Assembly: GCF_014647595.1 (NCBI RefSeq)
Contig: NZ_BMPM01000002.1
Location: forward strand, 699,425 to 763,424
Source of the DNA: Paenarthrobacter histidinolovorans
Lineage (GTDB): Bacteria > Actinomycetota > Actinomycetes > Actinomycetales > Micrococcaceae
DNA length: 64,000 bases
Reading direction: 5' to 3'
Positions 24,850 to 32,608 of this stretch are shown piece after piece; position 1 is the stretch's first letter, and each line of letters starts with the position of its first letter. Both the position numbers and the translations under genes were made by a program. Under the pieces are notes generated by a model. The model was given only the letters and a program-made list of their open reading frames with translations, did not search any database and was not told the DNA's origin.

Positions 24850-26511
24850 TTACTTCTCCTGGCTTGGGGTGTGGTGGAGTTCCCGGACTTGTCCGTTGTC
24901 CAGGTGCCACCGCGAATCGAGACGGACGTTTTCCAGCAGCCGGCGGTCGTGGGTCACCAGCAGCAGCGCACCGTCATAGCTCTCCAAGGCCTCTTCCAGC
25001 TGTTCGATCGCCGGAAGGTCCAGATGGTTGGTGGGCTCGTCCAGGACCAGCAGGTTCACTCCGCGGGCCTGCAGCAAGGCGAGCGCAGCCCGGGTCCGTT
25101 CTCCCGGTGACAAGGAGTCCACGGTGCGTGCGGTGTGGTCTGCTTTGAGCCCGAACTTGGCCAGGAGGGTGCGGACGTCGGCGCTGCTCCAGTCCACGAG
25201 GACGGCTTCCACCGCGTCGCTGAGCGGCTGCCCGCCGTCGAGCAGTCCACGCGCCTGGTCGATTTCGCCGATGGCGACGGACGCACCCATGGAGGCCTCG
25301 CCGTCGTCGGGTTGTTGCGTCCCCAGCAGCAGGCGCAACAGGGTGGACTTGCCGGCGCCGTTCGGACCCGTGATGCCGATCCGCTCGCCGCCGTTAAGTT
25401 GGAGGTTCACCGGCCCCAGCGTGAAGTCGCCCTGGCGCGCGACGACGTCACGCAAGGTCGCGACGACGGCACTTGAGCGGGGTGCCTGGCCGATGCTGAA
25501 CTGCAGCTGCCACTCCTTGCGGGGCTCCTCCACCTCAGTGAGCCGGGCAATGCGGGACTCCATCTGGCGGACCTTCTGCGCCTGCTTCTCTGAGGATTCG
25601 ACGCTGGCGGCCCGGCGGATCTTGTCGTTGTCCGGGTTCTTTTTCATGGCGTTCCGGACACCCTGGGAGCTCCACTCCCGTTGGGTGCGCGCGCGGGAAA
25701 CGAGGTCCGCTTTGGTGTTGGCGAACTCCTCGTAGCGCTCCCGGGCGTGGCGTTTGGCCACGGCACGTTCCTCGAGGAAGGCTTCGTAGCCGCCGTCGTA
25801 GACTGCTACCGAGTTCTGGGCCAGGTCCAACTCCACCACGGTGGTGACGCAGCGGGCCAGGAATTCGCGGTCGTGGGAGACCAGGACCGCTCCGCCGCGC
25901 AATCCCTGGACGAAGGCTTCGAGGCGCGCCAGCCCGTCCAGGTCCAGGTCATTGGTGGGTTCGTCCAGGAGTACCACGTCGAAGCGGCTCAGCAGCAGCG
26001 CGGCCAATGCCACGCGGGCAGCCTGCCCGCCGGAAAGGCCGGTCATCATTGCCTCGCTGCCAACCTCCAGCCCAAGGTCGGCCAGAACGGCGGGGATGCG
26101 GTCTTCGAGGTCTGCCGCGCCGGAAGCCATCCAGCGGTCGAAGGCAAGGGAGTACGCGTCGTCGGCGCCCGGAGCCCCGGAGCCAAGGGCCTCGGCGGTG
26201 GATTCCATCTCGGTTGTGGCTTGCGCGCAACCGGTGCGGCGAGCGATGTAGCCTGCGATGGTCTCCCCTTCCGTGCGCTCGTGTTCCTGCGGCAGCCAAC
26301 CCACGAACGCATCGGACGGCGCCAGGCTGAGGCTGCCTTCCTGCGGCTGGTCGACGCCTGCCAGGATGCGGAGCAGCGTTGACTTTCCGGCGCCGTTGGC
26401 ACCCACTACGCCCACCACATCGCCGGGCGCCACAGTGAGGGACAGCTTGGAAAAAAGTGTGCGGTGGCCATGCCCACCGGCCAGTTCCTTGGCCACCAAG
26501 GTTGCAGTCAT
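24850..26511 (-). CDS. ABC-F family ATPase (ribosome protection/translation factor type)
   Basis: Soluble duplicated ABC protein of about 553 residues without membrane segments. Two ATPase cassettes: VGANGAGKSTLLRIL with LSGGQAARVAL and LLDEPTNDLDL, then ITGPNGAGKSTLLRLL with LSPGERTRAAL and LVLDEPTNHLDL, separated by a charged helical linker (about 230-320). ABC-F proteins bind the ribosomal E site; some confer antibiotic resistance, others tune translation. The start MTATLVAKELAGG is chosen because the upstream in-frame stretch is a structured leader. Coupled to the exporter gene, which supports a stress or drug-response unit. Confidence 0.92.
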   Translation of the reverse strand: MTATLVAKELAGGHGHRTLFSKLSLTVAPGDVVGVVGANGAGKSTLLRILAGVDQPQEGSLSLAPSDAFVGWLPQEHERTEGETIAGYIARRTGCAQATTEMESTAEALGSGAPGADDAYSLAFDRWMASGAADLEDRIPAVLADLGLEVGSEAMMTGLSGGQAARVALAALLLSRFDVVLLDEPTNDLDLDGLARLEAFVQGLRGGAVLVSHDREFLARCVTTVVELDLAQNSVAVYDGGYEAFLEERAVAKRHARERYEEFANTKADLVSRARTQREWSSQGVRNAMKKNPDNDKIRRAASVESSEKQAQKVRQMESRIARLTEVEEPRKEWQLQFSIGQAPRSSAVVATLRDVVARQGDFTLGPVNLQLNGGERIGITGPNGAGKSTLLRLLLGTQQPDDGEASMGASVAIGEIDQARGLLDGGQPLSDAVEAVLVDWSSADVRTLLAKFGLKADHTARTVDSLSPGERTRAALALLQARGVNLLVLDEPTNHLDLPAIEQLEEALESYDGALLLVTHDRRLLENVRLDSRWHLDNGQVRELHHTPSQEK

Positions 26512-26569
26512 TTGTCTATCCTCCAGCAAGGAAACGCAGATCATCAGGCCGCGATTTCCGCGGGCATGG

Positions 26570-26615
26570 AAAAACCCGCTGGTCCGGACTTGGGGGGTGT
26601 ACGGACCAGCGGGTT
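26570..26615 (-). promoter_or_regulatory. Attenuator-like terminator hairpin in the ABC-F leader
   Basis: In the leader RNA a perfect 14-bp stem (AACCCGCTGGTCCG / CGGACCAGCGGGTT, 15-nt loop) is followed by a T-run and lies about 58 nt before the ABC-F start. A four-codon reading frame, ATG CTT GAT GAT TGA (Met-Leu-Asp-Asp-stop), ends immediately before the stem. Terminators behind micro-ORFs are the usual mark of ribosome-mediated attenuation of ABC-F resistance genes. Confidence 0.72.
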
Positions 26616-26721
26616 CAATCATCAAGCATAATTCAATGTGGCGTCGGCGTAAAATCGATCTGTACTCCCACTTACCGCAAATTTGTTGGTTTGCCGCGCC
26701 CCACATCACAGAGAGTTCCAC

Positions 26722-27444
26722 ATGCCCTTACCGTCCAAGGCGTTCCAGCGCTGGCTTCATGGCGTTGCGCCCGATGCCAGCACGGCGGACGTCTGCAGGA
26801 TCGCCGGCATCAAACGGACAACTTTGGCCCAGCAGCTGGTCCGCGGCAAGGTGGCCGAGCCCACGCTGGTGAGCATCAGCCGGGGTTTCAACATCAACCC
26901 TGTGCAGGCCCTGGCCACTTTTGACCTTTACTCCGATCTCCGCGGCGAGCCCGTTCCGCCCACGGGCTGCGAACTGGTGAGCCAGGTTGCCACGATCGAT
27001 CTTCTGCGCGCGGTGGTGGAGCGCAGCGAGCCCGGCTCCGCGCCGGTGGCCCGCCTTTCGGAACCACCGCACCCTACGTCGGTGCGCAACTGGGTGGACG
27101 CGATCGACGACGGCGAGTTGCGGCACCGGGTCAGCGACACCACCGGCATCGCGCCGCAGAATTTCTCCGCCCATCTGACAGCCAACAGGCTTCCGCCGGA
27201 GCTGGCGATTGCCACCTCGCGTGCAGCCGGGGTCGGACCGGCAGGAGGGTTGGTGGCCGGAGGACTGATTACGGAAGCCGAAGCCGGCTGGCCACCCACT
27301 GCACGCCGGGAGGCTCTGGACAGGATGTCCCAAAGTGAGCTGGTGACACTTGCCGGTGAGAGGCTGTTGGCTTTGGGAAAGACCCTTCGCCGCCAGGAAC
27401 AAGACCACGAACGAACTGAACGAATTTGGGAGAACCTCGGATGA
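26722..27444 (+). CDS. Putative helix-turn-helix DNA-binding protein
   Basis: Protein of 240 residues. The N-terminal 60 residues look like a Cro/XRE-type helix-turn-helix (DVCRIAGIKRTTLAQQLVRG, PTLVSISRGFNINPVQAL). The rest is helical with a C-terminal segment rich in charged residues (LGKTLRRQEQDHERTERIWEN). It overlaps the following membrane-protein gene by 4 bp (ATGA). It diverges from the ABC-F leader, so control of one or both is possible but not shown. No close family named. Confidence 0.65.
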   Translation: MPLPSKAFQRWLHGVAPDASTADVCRIAGIKRTTLAQQLVRGKVAEPTLVSISRGFNINPVQALATFDLYSDLRGEPVPPTGCELVSQVATIDLLRAVVERSEPGSAPVARLSEPPHPTSVRNWVDAIDDGELRHRVSDTTGIAPQNFSAHLTANRLPPELAIATSRAAGVGPAGGLVAGGLITEAEAGWPPTARREALDRMSQSELVTLAGERLLALGKTLRRQEQDHERTERIWENLG

Positions 27445-28148
27445 CGGCTGTCCTGCCCTGGGTCACGCTGGTAGTTTGCCTGGCGATTACGGTCGCACGG
27501 ATTCCAAGCGCGTTGCGCGGGGAGAACAGGGTGGTCTTCTACATCTTTTCGTTGATCTCCTTGAGCATCTTCATCAGCATCGAGGCTCCCTACCTGGTGA
27601 TCGACGGCTGGCTTGGCGGAATGAACATCGGGAACCTGATCCTGCGCTTCCTCCTGTATGCCACGTTCTTCTTCATGGGAATCAAGATCGCCACCGCGTT
27701 CGGTTCCCAATCAGCAGTGCGGGCCATCCGCGGGCCCGTTGGCATCACCGTTGCCGCAATCGTGGGGGTGCTGACAATCTACTTCTTCCTCATCACCGAC
27801 ACCCGGGGTTCGTCGGCGGGTATGAGCGGGCTGGTCTGGGGCCCGTCCCTGGAGGCTTACGCGTTCATGGGCCGCTTCTACCCGGGATTCGTTGCCGCCT
27901 GCCTGGTGCCTGCCATCTGGCGCACGGTAGCGAGCCAGGCCCCTGTACTGCTCCGCGTCGCTTCGGGCCTGCTTTTGCTGGGGCTTTCATTGCTTTTGTT
28001 GTCGCAGCTGTTCCCGCTGATCCCCTTTTCGGAGGCTTGGCTGCGGGTGCTGATCAACTACTCCGCAGCCATGTTCACGTGCATCGGATTGGCCGGAATC
28101 TGGTTCTCGAAAGCCGTTGCGCGTCGAAAACGGCGTCTCTCAACGTAA
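27441..28148 (+). CDS. Hypothetical multi-pass membrane protein
   Basis: Protein of 235 residues with about seven hydrophobic helices and a basic C-terminus (KAVARRKRRLST). Start is the ATG inside the stop of the regulator gene. HTH-protein/membrane-protein pairs of this layout are known in actinobacteria (for example next to MAB_1171c-type putative transporters), but this protein is shorter and I do not assign a function. A terminator follows at 28275-28318. Confidence 0.7.
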   Translation: MTAVLPWVTLVVCLAITVARIPSALRGENRVVFYIFSLISLSIFISIEAPYLVIDGWLGGMNIGNLILRFLLYATFFFMGIKIATAFGSQSAVRAIRGPVGITVAAIVGVLTIYFFLITDTRGSSAGMSGLVWGPSLEAYAFMGRFYPGFVAACLVPAIWRTVASQAPVLLRVASGLLLLGLSLLLLSQLFPLIPFSEAWLRVLINYSAAMFTCIGLAGIWFSKAVARRKRRLST

Positions 28149-28274
28149 GACTTTCACAAAACCATTAGATCGTGGCACAATCATGAATGTGTGAACGCGG
28201 CTGCAGCCTGACACCGGAATCAGAGAACGGGTTTCCGGTGGATGTGGCGCCCACGGGATCACAATTGGGGGGAT

Positions 28275-28318
28275 GAGTGGTGGCGGGCTGTTGGGGACCG
28301 CCCCCACTCAGCCTTTTT
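28275..28318 (+). terminator. Intrinsic terminator
   Basis: Inverted repeat GAGTGGTGGCGG / CCGCCCCCACTC (one mismatch, 11-nt loop) followed by AGCC and five T residues. It ends the regulator/membrane-protein transcript and isolates the amino-acid transporter operon. Confidence 0.85.
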
Positions 28319-28385
28319 AACGCACCTTTACCCGGCACTGGTGTCCACCGCCGTGCCCTAACCCTCCGGTGACTAAGATGGCTCC

Positions 28386-29201
28386 ATGAACAGCCTCCGC
28401 ACCCGACGGTCCATCCTTGCCGCAACCTTGGCTTCCGCTGCCCTCGCCCTTTCCGCCTGCGGTGGCGGATCAGCCCCGGCCCAGTCCGGCGGGGACACCT
28501 CCCTCTCCGACGTAAAGTCCAAGGGTGAACTGGTGATTGCCACCGAGGGCACCTACCGCCCGTTCAGCTTCCACGCTGAGGGAGCCGGCGACCTCACCGG
28601 ATTCGACGTCGAGATTGCCAAGGCCGTAGCCGAAAAGCTCGGCGTCAAAGCGTCCTTCCAGGAGACCCAGTTCGACGGCATCTTCGCTGGCCTGGACTCC
28701 AAGCGTTTCGACACCATCGCCAACCAGATCTCCATCAACGATGACCGCAAGGCCAAGTACGAGTTCTCCGCCCCGTACACCATTTCCACCGGCGTAGTGG
28801 TCACCAAGTCTGACAACTCCAGCATCAACAGCTTCGCCGACCTCAAGGGCAAGACCACGGCCCAGTCCCTCACCAGCAACTTCTACAAGATGGCCGTGGA
28901 AGCCGGAGCCAATGTCTAGGCCGTCGAGGGATGGGCCCAGTCCGCCACCCTGGTCCAGCAGGGACGCGTGGATGCCACTGTGAACGACAAACTCACCTAC
29001 CTGGACTACGCCAAAACAACTCCGGACTCCGGCTTGAAAGTAGCAGCGGAAGCACCGGACAAGACCGAGAGCGCCTTCGTCTTCCGCAAGGGATCCAGCG
29101 AGCTCACCAAGGCCGTGGACAAGGCTTTGGAAGACCTCCGTGCGGACGGAACCCTGGCGAAGATTTCGGACAAGTACTTCGGCGCGGACGTCACCAAATA
29201 G
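28386..29201 (+). pseudogene. Amino-acid ABC transporter substrate-binding protein, interrupted by TAG
   Basis: Polar amino-acid (cystine/glutamine-type) solute-binding lipoprotein, 272 codons in all. Signal peptide with lipobox ALSAC, then GELVIATEGTYRPFSF and LTGFDVEIAKAVAEKLG, the hallmarks of family 3 binding proteins. One in-frame TAG at 28917-28919 sits between GANV and AVEGWAQSATLVQQG; the frame is unchanged and the downstream part (VDATVNDKLTYLDY... AKISDKYFGADVTK) is fully conserved in style. A single C-to-T change of a Gln CAG codon would explain it. The permease ATG follows the final stop directly. Recent mutation, sequencing error, or (least likely) readthrough. Confidence 0.9.
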
Positions 29202-29861
29202 ATGAACTGGGACCTCATCTGGAGTTCCTTCGGACCGCTCATCACCGGCGCCGTGACAGGGACCATCCCCCTGACTCTGGCTTCCTTCGCCCTTGGATTG
29301 CTGCTGGCCTTGGTGGTGGCCCTGCTGCGGTTGAGCCCCAACCGGGTCCTGTCCGGCATCGGCCGGTTCTACGTTTCGGTTATCCGCGGCACTCCCCTGC
29401 TGGTGCAGCTGTTCGTGATCTTCTTCGGCCTGCCCAGCATCGGGGTACGGCTTGACCCGTGGCCCAGTGCCATCATTGCGTTCTCGTTGAACGTGGGCGG
29501 CTACGCCGCGGAGATCATCCGCGCCGCCATCCTTTCCGTGCCCAAGGGCCAATGGGAAGCCGGCCACACCATCGGCATGTCCAACCGGCAGACGCTGGTG
29601 CGGATCATTCTGCCGCAGGCTGCCCGGGTCTCGGTTCCCCCGTTGTCCAACACCTTCATCTCCCTGGTGAAGGACACGTCCCTCGCATCACTGATCCTGG
29701 TCACCGAACTGTTCCGGAACGCCCAGCAGATCGCCGCTTTCAGCCAGGAGTTCATGGCCCTGTACCTGCAGGCAGCCCTGGTCTACTGGGTGATCTGCCT
29801 GGTTCTTTCCACGGCGCAGTCCGCTGTGGAAAGAAGATTGGACCGCTATGTCGCCCACTGA
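29202..29861 (+). CDS. Amino-acid ABC transporter permease
   Basis: His/Glu/Gln/Arg/opine-type permease of 219 residues with five membrane helices. The EAA loop is clear (EAGHTIGMSNRQTLVRIILPQA). It starts at the base after the binding-protein stop and overlaps the ATPase gene by 14 bp, so the operon is tightly coupled. It is intact although the binding protein upstream carries a nonsense codon. Confidence 0.95.
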   Translation: MNWDLIWSSFGPLITGAVTGTIPLTLASFALGLLLALVVALLRLSPNRVLSGIGRFYVSVIRGTPLLVQLFVIFFGLPSIGVRLDPWPSAIIAFSLNVGGYAAEIIRAAILSVPKGQWEAGHTIGMSNRQTLVRIILPQAARVSVPPLSNTFISLVKDTSLASLILVTELFRNAQQIAAFSQEFMALYLQAALVYWVICLVLSTAQSAVERRLDRYVAH

Positions 29862-30636
29862 TCCGTCAACCATGGTCCTGGAGGCGAGGAATCTCGCCAA
29901 GGCCTTCGGCAGCAACACAGTATTGCGGGACATCGATATCACCATCCGCCGCGGCCAGGTGGTGGCCCTGATCGGGCCCTCCGGCTCCGGCAAAACCACG
30001 GTCCTGCGTTCGCTCAACGGACTGGAAGTTCCCGACGCCGGCACGGTCACCTTCGGCAGTGGCGATGCCTCGAGCGGGCTGGCCATTGATTTCGGGGCCA
30101 AGGTTGGCAAGAAGGAGATCGCAGCGCTCCGGGACCGCAGCGCCATGGTCTTCCAGCACTACAACCTGTTCCCGCATATGACGGTGCTCAAGAACATCAT
30201 TGAGGGGCCCGTGCAGGTACAGAAGCGCCCCAGGGCCGAAGCCATAGCGGAGGCCGAGCGCCTACTGGAACGCGTGGGCCTGGCCGACAAACGCGATGCT
30301 TATCCATTCGAGCTTTCCGGCGGCCAGCAGCAACGTGTTGGCATCGTCCGGGCTCTCGCTCTCAAGCCGCAGCTCCTTCTGTTCGATGAGCCCACGTCGG
30401 CCTTGGACCCGGAGCTCGTGGGTGATGTCCTGGGCGTCATCAAGGAGCTGGCCGAGGAAGGCTGGACCATGGTAATCGTGACGCACGAGCTTGCCTTCGC
30501 CCAGCACGTTGCGGATGAGGTGATCTTCATGGACGGCGGCGTCGTGGTGGAACGTGGCCCGGCCGCTGAGGTGCTGCGCGCACCCCGGCAGGAACGCACC
30601 AAGCTCTTCGTGAAGCGGCTCCAGCACGACGTTTAG
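29848..30636 (+). CDS. Amino-acid ABC transporter ATP-binding protein
   Basis: GlnQ-type ATPase of 262 residues. Walker A ALIGPSGSGKTTVLRSLNGL, Q-loop MVFQHYNLFPHMT, signature LSGGQQQRVGIVRAL, Walker B LLLFDEPTSALDPELV, switch His VTHELAFAQ. An unusual insertion after the first strands (FGSGDASSGLAIDFGAKVGKKE) lengthens the segment before the Q-loop. Energises the permease encoded just upstream. Confidence 0.96.
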   Translation: MSPTDPSTMVLEARNLAKAFGSNTVLRDIDITIRRGQVVALIGPSGSGKTTVLRSLNGLEVPDAGTVTFGSGDASSGLAIDFGAKVGKKEIAALRDRSAMVFQHYNLFPHMTVLKNIIEGPVQVQKRPRAEAIAEAERLLERVGLADKRDAYPFELSGGQQQRVGIVRALALKPQLLLFDEPTSALDPELVGDVLGVIKELAEEGWTMVIVTHELAFAQHVADEVIFMDGGVVVERGPAAEVLRAPRQERTKLFVKRLQHDV

Positions 30637-30665
30637 CCTTTATCAAAAAATTGGGGGATCAGACT

Positions 30666-31562
30666 TTGGAAGAGACGACCGTGGAATCCGGGCGGGGCAG
30701 TTCCCGGCGTACAGGGATCATTGTGGTCGCAGTGGTCCTGGCCCTGGTTGCCGGCGGTTTCGGCGCGTGGTTCGCCTTTCTCCGGCCGACCGGAGTGCAG
30801 CGGGCGGATGTGGAGCGTCTGGACAAGCAACGCGGGATCGTGGACAGCTCCATGAACCTCTATGACCCCCTGCTGGAGGAATTCACTGCCCGGTACACCA
30901 ACGTGGTGGCGGAGGAAGAGGACGAGCAGGCAAAAGAGCAGGTATTGAACCGGGAAAGCGATCTGATCAAACGCGAGTCGGCCGCCAATACCGGCAGGCT
31001 CGATGCCATGGCTGCCTCCCCCGTGACGCAGGAAGCAGAGATCGCCGAAGCCTTCCGGCGGTTCAAGGACCAGTACGGGGCCGTGATCGCCTACAACGAC
31101 CAACGGCTCATCAACACGGCCAACATCACCCGTTCGGTGGGCGGACCTTGCGCCCCGCTCCACAAAGACCTCAACGTCAGCGGCGGGAACTACGCGCAGG
31201 AGTACGTCACGACGGCCGATTCCTGCCTGCTGGCCCTGGCAGGTGCCAAGGACAAGGCAGACGCGGACGCGGTTCAACTGCTCGGCGGCATCGAAGAGGT
31301 CATCAAGGGACAACGCGCCAAGCAGCAGGAAGTCCTGGACGCTACGGATGACCTCGCGCGCCTTGCCAAACGCACGACGGCGGGAGTGGCCTTGCTCGAG
31401 ATCAACGAAGCCCTGAACAAGGTCCGGACAACTTATGAGGAAGCCGTGAAAGCCAGCTCAACCAAGCTTGTCGACGACGCGAATGCCTCCAATGCCGAGC
31501 TCGAACGCCTCCTGAAGGCGCGGCTGGCCACCTTTGATGCCGCCGGCCAGGAGGGGAAATAG
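30666..31562 (+). CDS. Membrane-anchored helical protein, paralogue A
   Basis: Protein of about 298 residues. TTG start preceded by GGGGGA. A short cytoplasmic N-terminus, one membrane helix (IIVVAVVLALVAGGFGAWF) and a long extracytoplasmic, mostly helical and charged domain. Two cysteines (GGPCAPLH, TADSCLLAL) are placed like those of the next gene's product, suggesting a conserved disulfide. No family recognised. Located 29 bp after the transporter ATPase gene and 3 bp before its paralogue, so probably in one operon. Confidence 0.7.
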   Translation: MEETTVESGRGSSRRTGIIVVAVVLALVAGGFGAWFAFLRPTGVQRADVERLDKQRGIVDSSMNLYDPLLEEFTARYTNVVAEEEDEQAKEQVLNRESDLIKRESAANTGRLDAMAASPVTQEAEIAEAFRRFKDQYGAVIAYNDQRLINTANITRSVGGPCAPLHKDLNVSGGNYAQEYVTTADSCLLALAGAKDKADADAVQLLGGIEEVIKGQRAKQQEVLDATDDLARLAKRTTAGVALLEINEALNKVRTTYEEAVKASSTKLVDDANASNAELERLLKARLATFDAAGQEGK

Positions 31563-31565
31563 GCC

Positions 31566-32597
31566 ATGACGATTGAAGACCCCGCAAGCACCACCGCTCC
31601 CACCCGCTCACGGCGCCGGCCTGTCATCCTGGTGACCAGCATCGTCCTTGCCGTACTAGTGATTGCCATTGGTGCTTTAGTGGCAGTGAACCACATCGCC
31701 GGGCAGCAAAAGACTGAAAGCCTCGCCGCGCTGAAGGAACAGCGCCTGAACGCATTGGGCGATGCCAGGGGCAAGGTCCAGCCGGCCGCCAACGCCTACC
31801 TTGCCGCCTACAAGAAGGCCCGGAACGCCCCCGCCTCCCGTGACCAGGCCGTGCAGGACAGCCAAAAAGAAAAGGACGAGTTCCAACAGGCCACTGGCAA
31901 TGCCCGTTCTGCCCTGCAGGAACTGAAATCCGTAAACGGCTCCAGTGAAAGCGCTGTGGGAGTGGCCGTTCAACAACTGGTCGAATCCCATGAGGACTAC
32001 TTTGACTACATGGAGGGCCTGGTGGAGTCCTACCCGCAGTTTGAGGGACTCTTCCGTGACGATGACGCAGCCGGCTGCAACGGCCTGTTCGTTGGCTCGA
32101 AAGCGGCCACCCTGCGGGAACGCCAGACCCTGCTGGCCCAGGCTGCGGCTCCGTGCCGGAAGGCCGCCGCTGACCTGAAAGATTCCAAGAACAACGCTTA
32201 CGTAGAGTTCGCCCGGACTTTTGACAACAACGTGGCCGACCTTGAGGAACACGCCGAAGTGACGGCCAAGGGCGAGGAAAACTACGCTGGGTTTGTCCGG
32301 CTCAAGGACGACCTCGTCAAAAGGGCAGACGAGGCTGAAGCCCGCAACGCCCCGGAGGCGGAAGTGCAGAAAATTGCCGACGACGCCAAGGCCGTCAACG
32401 CCCAAATACGGACGAACCGCTCCGAGTTCGACTTCGCAGCCAAGCGCTACCTTGCCGGGGTAAAGGAGATGCCCTCCACAGTGGAGAACGTCTTCGCCAC
32501 GGAAATCGCAGCCGACATCAAGCACTTCGACGCAGTGATCCCGGCCCGCGAACAGATCCTAAAAGACACGATCGACGTGGAGTTGACCAACAAATAG
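31566..32597 (+). CDS. Membrane-anchored helical protein, paralogue B
   Basis: Protein of 343 residues with the same plan as its neighbour: Arg-rich cytoplasmic N-terminus (TRSRRRPVIL), one membrane helix (about 19-42) and a long extracytoplasmic coiled-coil-like domain rich in Lys, Glu and Ala. The Cys pair appears as DAAGCNGLF and AAPCRKAAA. Likely a tandem duplicate that has diverged strongly. Function unknown; no lipobox or enzymatic motif. Confidence 0.72.
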   Translation: MTIEDPASTTAPTRSRRRPVILVTSIVLAVLVIAIGALVAVNHIAGQQKTESLAALKEQRLNALGDARGKVQPAANAYLAAYKKARNAPASRDQAVQDSQKEKDEFQQATGNARSALQELKSVNGSSESAVGVAVQQLVESHEDYFDYMEGLVESYPQFEGLFRDDDAAGCNGLFVGSKAATLRERQTLLAQAAAPCRKAAADLKDSKNNAYVEFARTFDNNVADLEEHAEVTAKGEENYAGFVRLKDDLVKRADEAEARNAPEAEVQKIADDAKAVNAQIRTNRSEFDFAAKRYLAGVKEMPSTVENVFATEIAADIKHFDAVIPAREQILKDTIDVELTNK

Positions 32598-32608
32598 CCC
32601 CGGCCCTT

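Noticed and set aside
26512..26721. 70-codon N-terminal extension of the ABC-F protein
   Set aside because: It runs through the terminator-like leader hairpin and does not match the ABC-F start region.
28917..28919. TAG as programmed recoding (pyrrolysine or readthrough element)
   Set aside because: No downstream structure or recoding genes visible; a simple C-to-T mutation is more economical.
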